A stretch of DNA of 16,278 nucleotides from an uncultured Prevotellaceae bacterium (GTDB taxonomy: Bacteria > Bacteroidota > Bacteroidia > Bacteroidales > Bacteroidaceae): contig CAMYYX010000030.1 in the NCBI GenBank assembly GCA_947303695.1, positions 1 to 16,278 of the forward strand, read 5' to 3'. The stretch's first letter is position 1. Every line of letters starts with the position of its first letter. The notes below the pieces were generated by a model, which saw only the letters and a program-made list of their open reading frames with translations, searched no databases and was not told the origin of the DNA. The position numbers and the translations under genes are program-made. Below are positions 7,191-12,783 of this stretch, one piece after another.

Positions 7191-7252
7191 AAATTGCTAC
7201 CGTTCGGCAAAGTTCATGCAAGCATGGCTCTGCGCTCACTAAATCGCAATTT
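7191..7252. repeat. Intergenic dyad element between nuclease and pyrK
   Basis: AAATTGC (7191-7197) and GCAATTT (7246-7252) are exact inverted repeats bounding a 62-base block. Inside it is a second dyad, CATGC-AA-GCATG (7215-7226). The block starts about 50 bases upstream of the pyrK start and its end abuts the nuclease stop codon. Nested symmetry in a non-coding block is compatible with a dispersed intergenic repeat, or with an RNA structure between nuclease and pyrK. Only one copy is visible here. Confidence 0.4.
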
Positions 7253-8005
7253 TCATATTCCCCATGCACTTGGTTTACATTCTTTCTCTATCTGATTCTC
7301 AGTCTTATCGTCCAATTGGTAGAAGAAATCCAATCCCGTCAACTGTTCTACCTTGTCTACACTGACCGCATAATCGCGCATATCCTTATTCGCAGAACCG
7401 TTTGGGTAGATAAATCCGATAGCTTTTGTCGTCTTGCCGACCATCAGTACAACCTTGAAAAAGCGATCGGGAACTGCGATACGAAAACTCTTTCTGTTGC
7501 CTATCGTCGAGTAAGGCTTCTTATCGTAGATTGGTCCTGTGCAAATATAGATCGTCCCATAGTTGCGTGCCCACGAACGACATTGAATCTCCAGATCATT
7601 CCAGGCTCCAGAATTCAACGCATGACTCTGTGGACACATATTCGTCATATAGAAACACTCCACCATTGCCTTTTGGCTGTGCTGGTTGTCTGCCGAGGGA
7701 CACATATGTCCTCTATCGTATCGAGAACCTGAATAGTCACTATGTTTCACCTGATAACGCTTATCTACCGAAGGGTCGACATCGAAGAAATTGGTACGCT
7801 TCACCTTCCCCTTCGTACGCTCTCTCGTTAGGCACCAAGCCACATAAGTAGGCGTCAGTCGTGAAGTATTGAACGAACAAGTGTATCCTTCATGCACGAT
7901 ATACTTCTCGTCACTTCCCTTCAGTGGTTTAGGCAGTTCCAACCGTTGTGCTTCGATGCCCAATGCAGCGAAAAGAAACAAACAGAGTATGACAGAAATC
8001 TTCAT
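7253..8005 (-). CDS. Secreted DNA/RNA non-specific endonuclease (NucA/Serratia type)
   Basis: This is an exported sugar-non-specific nuclease of the beta-beta-alpha-metal fold (250 aa). A signal peptide (MKISVILCLFLFAALGIEA, cleavage near 19/20) leads to the periplasm or outside. The signature YDRGHMCPSAD is at 96-106. By comparison with Serratia nuclease, Arg98 and His100 match Arg87 and the general base His89, Asn122 (MTNMCPQ) matches the metal-binding Asn110, Asn131 matches Asn119 and Glu139 matches Glu127. The last two spacings are identical and the first is one residue longer, so the active site looks complete. Family members serve nucleotide scavenging or DNA removal. The gene lies 111 bases upstream of pyrK on the same strand and diverges from the tRNA gene. 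A weak -7-like TAAAATTG lies at 8020-8013 but no -33 partner is seen. Confidence 0.95.
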   Translation of the reverse strand: MKISVILCLFLFAALGIEAQRLELPKPLKGSDEKYIVHEGYTCSFNTSRLTPTYVAWCLTRERTKGKVKRTNFFDVDPSVDKRYQVKHSDYSGSRYDRGHMCPSADNQHSQKAMVECFYMTNMCPQSHALNSGAWNDLEIQCRSWARNYGTIYICTGPIYDKKPYSTIGNRKSFRIAVPDRFFKVVLMVGKTTKAIGFIYPNGSANKDMRDYAVSVDKVEQLTGLDFFYQLDDKTENQIEKECKPSAWGI

Positions 8006-8074
8006 TTCGACACAATTTTAGGTTGTATAATCAAGATTTTTCACTTTCACGATTCACTATTCATTTTTTTTTCG

Positions 8075-8082
8075 TAACTTTG
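8075..8082 (+). promoter_or_regulatory. -7 promoter element of the tRNA gene
   Basis: TAACTTTG matches the Bacteroidota -7 consensus TAnnTTTG exactly and lies 28 bases before the mature tRNA 5' end, so transcription would start near 8089 with a leader of about 20 bases. Upstream there is a run of nine T (8064-8072) but no convincing TTTG -33 box at the right distance. Confidence 0.6.
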
Positions 8083-8110
8083 CGTCCCGAAATGAGCGCT
8101 CAGCTCGATT

Positions 8111-8186
<76 letters not shown>

Positions 8187-8220
8187 AAAATGACTATCTT
8201 TGTGCAAAGATAGTCATTTT
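8187..8220 (+). terminator. Perfect 15-bp terminator hairpin directly after the tRNA
   Basis: AAAATGACTATCTTT (8187-8201) and AAAGATAGTCATTTT (8206-8220) are exact complements around a GTGC loop. The left arm begins at the first base after the CCA, so the primary transcript has almost no single-stranded trailer. The T-rich right arm gives the U tract. It may also act on transcripts leaving miaA from the other side. Confidence 0.9.
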
Positions 8221-8281
8221 AATTTACAATATATAATATATAATGTATAATCATATCATCTTGCACAACATTTCATGCAGA
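8221..8281. repeat. AT-rich spacer with short TATATAA repeats
   Basis: The spacer between the tRNA terminator and the end of miaA contains back-to-back copies of an ATATATAAT-like unit (about 8227-8251), ending in the variant GTATAAT. No gene is seen in it. Similar low-complexity runs occur at 447-479 and 9744-9785. Confidence 0.4.
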
Positions 8282-9202
8282 TTATTCTGTATTTGATTCC
8301 AACAAAGCGCTTATTTGTTGGATTTGCTGTTCTATGTTCAACTTATCGACATCGATCCAATGAATGTCGGTATCGTGTGCAAACCACGTCATCTGTTTCT
8401 TGGCATAAACGCGGGTGTTCTTCTTCATGCGTTCAACCGCCATCTTCAGTTCCCACTCACCATCCAGCACCTTGAACAGTTCCTTATAGCCAACCGTATT
8501 CAGCGAATTCAACTCACGTCGTGGATAAACCCTACGCACCTCATCCATCAATCCCTGTTGCATCATCTGATCCACACGCGTATTAATACGTGCGAATAAA
8601 TTCTCACGTTCTCTCCTCAGTCCGATTTTGAGGATTCGGAACGGGCGTTCTTTCGTCTGATTCTTGCGAAACGACGTATAGGTGCGTCCTGTCTGATAAC
8701 ATATTTCGAGTGCATGAACAATCCGCTTGTGATTCTTTTTGTCCACCAGATCGTAGTATTCCGGATCAAGGAGTCTCAGTTCTGCACATAACGCATCCAG
8801 CCCTTCCTTCTCGAACTTCCGTCGCATCTCTTCACGCGTTTCGTCCTCAATCGTTGGGATATCGTCAATTCCCTTCGTAACGGCATCAATATACATCATG
8901 CTGCCACCCACCATCAACTGATAAGGCTGAGTAGCTGCTTGTGATGAAATCAGGGCGAGGGCATCAGTCTCATATTGTGCTGCACTGTAGTATTGGTCGA
9001 GCGGCAGAACATCGATAAAATGATGCTTCACCTCCTGCAGTTCCTCCTTGGTCGGTTTGGCTGTACCGATATCTATCTCTTTGTATATCTGACGGGAATC
9101 AGCAGAGATGATATCACATGACAAGAGCTTAGCAAGTCGTATGCTAAGCTCTGTCTTTCCTACTGCTGTCGGGCCAAGAAGAACAACGAGTGTATTATTC
9201 AT
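8282..9202 (-). CDS. miaA: tRNA dimethylallyltransferase MiaA
   Basis: MiaA adds a dimethylallyl group from DMAPP to N6 of A37 in tRNAs that read UNN codons, a change that helps decoding accuracy. The start is placed at the ATG that opens MNNTLVVLLGPTAVGKTE, giving 306 aa, near the family norm. In-frame ATGs 12 and 33 bases upstream also exist but only add residues inside the upstream gene. The P-loop GPTAVGKT is at 10-17, DSRQIYKEIDIGTAKP starts at the conserved Asp35, HHFIDVLPLDQYYSAAQY follows, and KKNHKRIVHALEI is the tRNA-binding signature. The gene overlaps the acidic pRiA4b-like gene by 8 bases (ATGAATAA), so it is the last gene of the lpx operon. About 60 AT-rich bases separate its end from the tRNA terminator. 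Confidence 0.97.
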   Translation of the reverse strand: MNNTLVVLLGPTAVGKTELSIRLAKLLSCDIISADSRQIYKEIDIGTAKPTKEELQEVKHHFIDVLPLDQYYSAAQYETDALALISSQAATQPYQLMVGGSMMYIDAVTKGIDDIPTIEDETREEMRRKFEKEGLDALCAELRLLDPEYYDLVDKKNHKRIVHALEICYQTGRTYTSFRKNQTKERPFRILKIGLRRERENLFARINTRVDQMMQQGLMDEVRRVYPRRELNSLNTVGYKELFKVLDGEWELKMAVERMKKNTRVYAKKQMTWFAHDTDIHWIDVDKLNIEQQIQQISALLESNTE

Positions 9203-9743
9203 AAGGGTTGCCATCGCTGATTTCCAATCCCTCAAATCCTATCTCTTCGTCATCGATGCCATCACCGAACATATCGTCGTCATCAAAGTCTGACGAACTG
9301 TCGTTAATCGGATTACGTGCCATCAACTCGTCAAAGTCGAGAGTCTGCTGAGGCGCATCACCTATCTGTCGACTTACCTTTGGTGTCTTGAGCGATTTAC
9401 CTGTAACGATCTCTGCCAGCTCGATGAAGAAACATCTGTCGGCCAGCGGATCAAACGTATAAATCAGATGCTGTTTCTCCTCCTCAATCATATCTTCAAG
9501 GTGAGTGTCAGCCATCACATACGAATCCTGATCGCTCTCTGTGTCCATCTCTTCAAGGGTGATTTCCTGACATTTTTCCCATCCGTTCTCACAGATGGTA
9601 AACGAAGTCATTTCTCCATCCTCATAGCCACATGACTTCTGGATGGCCTTATGAAAATCAAAGAATGTCGCATCTGCATCAATCTGTATCTCTCGCATGA
9701 AGTTATCTACTTCGTCTGAGATGATGATAAAACGGTATATCAT
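9195..9743 (-). CDS. pRiA4b ORF-3-like (IS1096 passenger TnpR-like) acidic protein
   Basis: The N-terminal half (MIYRFIIISDEVDNFMREIQID, ATFFDFHKAIQKSCGY, MTSFTICENGWEKCQEITL, about 1-115) is the plasmid pRiA4b ORF-3-like fold, known from mobile elements but also as a conserved chromosomal protein in Bacteroidota. In my memory of that group it sits beside miaA, as here. The function is unknown. The C-terminal tail (about 147-182) is extremely acidic, with DFDDDDMFGDGIDDEE at 152-167, and looks disordered. No transposase or inverted repeats surround it, so it is a resident operon gene and not a recent passenger. It lies 42 bases after lpxA and overlaps miaA by 8 bases, suggesting shared transcription. 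The start MIYRF follows AT-rich repeats and is the only good ATG. Confidence 0.88.
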   Translation of the reverse strand: MIYRFIIISDEVDNFMREIQIDADATFFDFHKAIQKSCGYEDGEMTSFTICENGWEKCQEITLEEMDTESDQDSYVMADTHLEDMIEEEKQHLIYTFDPLADRCFFIELAEIVTGKSLKTPKVSRQIGDAPQQTLDFDELMARNPINDSSSDFDDDDMFGDGIDDEEIGFEGLEISDGNPYE

Positions 9744-9785
9744 AGTAATGTAAGATGTTAAATGTAAGATGTAAGATTTATAAAA
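9744..9785. repeat. Short direct repeats between lpxA and the acidic protein
   Basis: The 42-base gap holds repeated TAAGATGT / TAAATGTAAGATGTAAGATT units as read on the plus strand. It contains no gene and no clear promoter. It is probably replication-slippage sequence of the kind seen at other gene junctions in this window. Confidence 0.4.
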
Positions 9786-10559
9786 TTATCTGATGATACC
9801 TCTTCGTGAGTCACCCACGAAATCAATGATATATTGAATTTCTGGTCCTACGGTAATGGTCTCGCGTATCTGCTGCAACGCCTCTGGAATACGGAGGTTG
9901 CTGTTGTAGATGATACGATATGCATTATGAATGTCGCTGATGAGATCGGTCGAGAAATTACGACGACGCAATCCCACGAGATTGATTCCACAATAAGCGA
10001 CTGGTTCACGAGCTGCAATCACAAATGGAGGAATATCCATACTGGTACGGGTACCACCCTGAACCATGGTGTATCCACCAACGCGACAGAACTGATGTAC
10101 CAACACGGTTGCGCTGATGATAGCGTTATCGTCTACGATTACTTCGCCTGCCAGTTTCGTTGAGTTACCCATGATGATACCGCTACCGAATTCGCAGTCA
10201 TGAGCGATATGGGCATTCTCCATGATGAGATTGTTATTTCCCACTTTGGTAATACCTTTGCTGGCGGTACCACGATGAATGGTTACATTCTCACGTATCT
10301 TGTTATTATCGCCGATAACAACCACAGAGTCTTCTCCCTTGAACTTCTGATCCTGAGGGATGGCACCAATGACTGCTCCTGGGAACAAGAGGTTACCATT
10401 ACCAAGGGTAGTACCTCTCAACAGAGTTACACTATTCATCAACTCGTTGTTATCACCGATCTCCACTCCTTTGTCGATAAAGCAGAAAGGACCGATGGTA
10501 CAGTTCTCACCAATCTTTGCCTCTGGGTCGATAAATGCTAATGGACTGATTTTTGACAT
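9786..10559 (-). CDS. lpxA: Acyl-ACP:UDP-N-acetylglucosamine O-acyltransferase
   Basis: LpxA starts lipid A synthesis by moving a 3-hydroxyacyl chain from ACP to O-3 of UDP-GlcNAc in the cytosol. The 257-aa protein has the left-handed beta-helix hexapeptide pattern (for example IGENCTIGPF, IGDNNKIREN) up to about residue 190, then an alpha-helical C-terminus (GLRRRNFSTDLISDIHNAYR). The catalytic base is His120 in HIAHDCEFG, matching E. coli His125. The region MVQGGTRTSMDIPP (165-178) corresponds to the E. coli acyl-chain ruler, with Gly168 aligning to Gly173; its selectivity here cannot be predicted. It follows lpxC after only 35 bases, where the FabZ part of a fused LpxC-FabZ would otherwise lie. 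Confidence 0.97.
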   Translation of the reverse strand: MSKISPLAFIDPEAKIGENCTIGPFCFIDKGVEIGDNNELMNSVTLLRGTTLGNGNLLFPGAVIGAIPQDQKFKGEDSVVVIGDNNKIRENVTIHRGTASKGITKVGNNNLIMENAHIAHDCEFGSGIIMGNSTKLAGEVIVDDNAIISATVLVHQFCRVGGYTMVQGGTRTSMDIPPFVIAAREPVAYCGINLVGLRRRNFSTDLISDIHNAYRIIYNSNLRIPEALQQIRETITVGPEIQYIIDFVGDSRRGIIR

Positions 10560-10594
10560 ATTTTCTAAAAATAATTAACGAATAACATCTCTCT

Positions 10595-11500
10595 TCACGC
10601 TTCACTCTCCACAATCTTCCTCGCCACTTTATTATTGATGGTGTGGCCTGGCTTATAAGCCTCCACCTTCGCCAGCAACGGACGTCCAACTAATGCGAGG
10701 TCGCCAAGGATGTCGAGCAACTTATGACGTGCCATCTCGTTCGGCCAAGTCAATGGGCGACGGTTCAGATAACCAAGTTTGGTAGCATCCAGATGCGGAA
10801 CGCCCATCTCGTCTGCCAGCATGTCCAATCGTTCCTGCGACTGCTGATTCTCATAAATCACGATGGCGTTATCGAGGTCCCCTCCCTTGATGTATCCCAA
10901 CTCGAAGAGGGGTTGGATGTCTCTCACGAACACAAACGTACGTGCTGAAGCCACCTCTGTAGCAAAATCCTTTATATCATCGAGTTGAGCCGACTGACTT
11001 GCCAGCATCTTCGATTCGAAAGCGATGGTGATGTCCAACGAGAGTTTGTCTGCTGGACTTATCACGATATGTTCATCTTTCGGACCATCTACCACAATCT
11101 CTTTGTCGAGTTTCAAGAAATTCTTCTCTGCGTCCTGCTCTACGAGTCCCACACGTTGAATGTTCTGGATGAACACCAACGAGCTACCATCCAATATCGG
11201 CATCTCAGGACCATCAAGCACAATCTTGCAATTATCAATGCCCGACGCGTAAAGAGCTGCCATAGCGTGTTCTATGGTACTTATCTTAATGTCTCCTTCT
11301 GCGATGACTGTTCCGCGAGTTGTCTCCACCACTTTGGTGGCCAGACAATCTACGACGGGTTTTCCATCTAGGTCAATACGCTGAATCTTATAGCCGTAAT
11401 TCGCTGGGGCCGGACAGAATGTAGCCGTAATGACCTGTCCTGAATGAAGTCCTTTGCTTTTTACCGAAAAACTATCGTTCAGGGTTACTTGTTTTTGCAT
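10595..11500 (-). CDS. lpxC: UDP-3-O-acyl-GlcNAc deacetylase LpxC without the FabZ domain
   Basis: LpxC is the zinc enzyme that removes the acetyl group in the committed step of lipid A synthesis. Its active site is complete: STIEH with Glu77 and His78, the zinc ligands His259 and Asp263 in RHKLLDILGD with Lys260 and Asp267, Thr188 in ARTFVF, and the catalytic His286 in GHTINN. At 301 aa it ends just after this domain (KVARKIVESEA). In many Bacteroidota LpxC continues into a FabZ 3-hydroxyacyl-ACP dehydratase to about 460 aa. Here the stop is followed by 35 AT-rich bases and then lpxA, with no remnant of FabZ in any frame. The gene overlaps lpxD by 16 bases, with a GAGGAT ribosome binding site inside the lpxD end. 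Confidence 0.96.
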   Translation of the reverse strand: MQKQVTLNDSFSVKSKGLHSGQVITATFCPAPANYGYKIQRIDLDGKPVVDCLATKVVETTRGTVIAEGDIKISTIEHAMAALYASGIDNCKIVLDGPEMPILDGSSLVFIQNIQRVGLVEQDAEKNFLKLDKEIVVDGPKDEHIVISPADKLSLDITIAFESKMLASQSAQLDDIKDFATEVASARTFVFVRDIQPLFELGYIKGGDLDNAIVIYENQQSQERLDMLADEMGVPHLDATKLGYLNRRPLTWPNEMARHKLLDILGDLALVGRPLLAKVEAYKPGHTINNKVARKIVESEA

Positions 11501-12537
11501 ATCCTCTTTAATTCGTCTATTTCATTTTGTAGTTCGTTCACCTGTTTCACGAGGTTTGGCAGGTTCTTATAGGCAGCAGCACTACGGGCAAAATTCTGGT
11601 GTTCGATAGCTGGATAGCCCATCACCGTACAGTTGCCGTTCTTCAGTTTGCGTCCACCCGACAATCCCGACTGAGCGCCTGCATACACACGGTCACCCAG
11701 CGTGATATGTCCGGCAACTCCTACCTGTCCGCCCAACATACACCATTCGCCCACCTTGGCACTTCCTGCCACACCAGCCTGAGCCGACATAACGGTATTG
11801 GCTCCTACCTCTACGTTATGGGCAATCTGAACCAAGTTGTCGAGTTTCACACCTTTGTGCACAACGGTACTACCCATCGTCGAGCGGTCAATACAGGTGT
11901 TGGCGCCAATCTCAACATCATCCTCTATGGTCACGATACCAATCTGTGGAATCTTCTCATAACCCTCTGCAGTTGGTGCAAAGCCGAATCCGTCAGCTCC
12001 AATCACACATCCTGCATGAAGGATGCAACGGTTGCCTACCACACAGTCATGATAAACCACGCTGTTGCTATACATGATTGTGTTTGCGCCTACTTTTGCA
12101 CGCGCTCCGATCGTAGCATGCGGATGCAACTCTGCTCCGTCACCCACCTCTGCGTTGTCGCCGATAGCAACAAAGGGTGCGATATATACGTCCTTGCCTA
12201 TCTTGGCTGTCTCTGCGATGAATGCCAACGAACTGATACCTGTACGTTTTGGCTTCATCGAATCATAGAGCTGCAACAACTTGCTGACTGCCTCGTAAGC
12301 ATTCCTCACACGAATCAACGTAGCAGCAACCGGCTGTGTAGGCTGAAAGTCCTCGTTCACCAACACCACCGATGACTTGGTTTCGTAGATATAGTGTTCG
12401 TATTGAGGATTGGCAAGAAACGAAATGGCTCCTGGCACACCCTCTTCTATCTTTGCGAAGTTGTTGATGACGGTATTGGTATCACCTTCTACCGTTCCAT
12501 TGATATATGCCGCAATTTGTTGCGCTGTTATTTCCAT
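11485..12537 (-). CDS. lpxD: UDP-3-O-acylglucosamine N-acyltransferase
   Basis: LpxD adds the second 3-hydroxyacyl chain, at N-2, in lipid A synthesis. The start is the ATG of MEITAQQIAAYI, giving 350 aa; a TTG three codons earlier is a poorer choice. The N-terminal uridine-binding domain spans about 1-100, the left-handed beta-helix of hexapeptide repeats about 105-300, and a C-terminal helix follows (KNLPNLVKQVNELQNEIDEL). The catalytic His240 lies in QIAHNVEVG and His277 in VAGHITLG, matching E. coli His239 and His276. GADGFGFAPT (180-189) is the usual conserved loop. It is the first gene of the lpxD-lpxC-lpxA operon and has a -7 promoter element just upstream. Confidence 0.97.
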   Translation of the reverse strand: MEITAQQIAAYINGTVEGDTNTVINNFAKIEEGVPGAISFLANPQYEHYIYETKSSVVLVNEDFQPTQPVAATLIRVRNAYEAVSKLLQLYDSMKPKRTGISSLAFIAETAKIGKDVYIAPFVAIGDNAEVGDGAELHPHATIGARAKVGANTIMYSNSVVYHDCVVGNRCILHAGCVIGADGFGFAPTAEGYEKIPQIGIVTIEDDVEIGANTCIDRSTMGSTVVHKGVKLDNLVQIAHNVEVGANTVMSAQAGVAGSAKVGEWCMLGGQVGVAGHITLGDRVYAGAQSGLSGGRKLKNGNCTVMGYPAIEHQNFARSAAAYKNLPNLVKQVNELQNEIDELKRICKNK

Positions 12538-12593
12538 TATTTCCAAAAATTCTATTTAGAGTGACGCTTGCAGTTAAGCGACCATTTAGGTTG

Positions 12594-12601
12594 CAAAGTT
12601 A
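12594..12601 (-). promoter_or_regulatory. -7 element for the lpx operon
   Basis: Read on the minus strand this is TAACTTTG, an exact TAnnTTTG match, 57 bases before the lpxD ATG. No clear TTTG -33 box lies at the right distance, so recognition may need an activator or a relaxed -33. The short leader contains a hairpin with arms CGCTT / AAGCG (12565-12580). Confidence 0.6.
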
Positions 12602-12633
12602 CGCAAAAATCTTGAAATAGGATGAGGTTTCCG

Positions 12634-12686
12634 GCATTTTTGGGTCAAAAAACAAAAAATGCATACCTTACGACAACAAATCGTAA
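12634..12686. promoter_or_regulatory. Two dyads in the divergent lpxD / GH128 intergenic region
   Basis: GCATTTTT (12634-12641) and AAAAATGC (12655-12662) form one inverted repeat with a 13-base centre. TTACGA (12668-12673) and TCGTAA (12681-12686) form a second, with a 7-base centre. The second ends 19 bases before the -33 box of the GH128 promoter, a usual place for an activator. The rest of the 246-base gap contains the two promoters and no gene. Confidence 0.45.
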
Positions 12687-12705
12687 CTAAAACACAGGAA
12701 AACTT

Positions 12706-12736
12706 TTTGTCATCAGAGAAATTATCACTATTTTTG
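12706..12736 (+). promoter_or_regulatory. Promoter of the GH128 gene
   Basis: TTTG at 12706-12709 and TATTTTTG at 12729-12736 are 19 bases apart and match both boxes of the Bacteroidota consensus. Transcription should start near 12743. This leaves only about 5 bases before an ATG at 12748 but about 40 before the ATG at 12784, so it supports the later start. Confidence 0.72.
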
Positions 12737-12783
12737 CACTCACAATCATGATTCATTACAACCAATATCAAAACCTTGGAAAT

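Noticed and set aside
7133..7732. 199-codon open frame antisense to the nuclease
   Set aside because: The nuclease on the minus strand has a signal peptide and complete active site; the opposite frame has no family features.
11599..12375. 258-codon open frame antisense to lpxD
   Set aside because: It mirrors the hexapeptide-repeat gene on the other strand, is rich in His and Cys and has no recognisable domain; lpxD has all its catalytic residues.
12748..12783. Upstream start for the GH128 protein
   Set aside because: It adds a polar MIHYNQYQNLGN before the signal peptide and lies about 5 bases after the predicted transcript start, leaving no room for a ribosome binding site.
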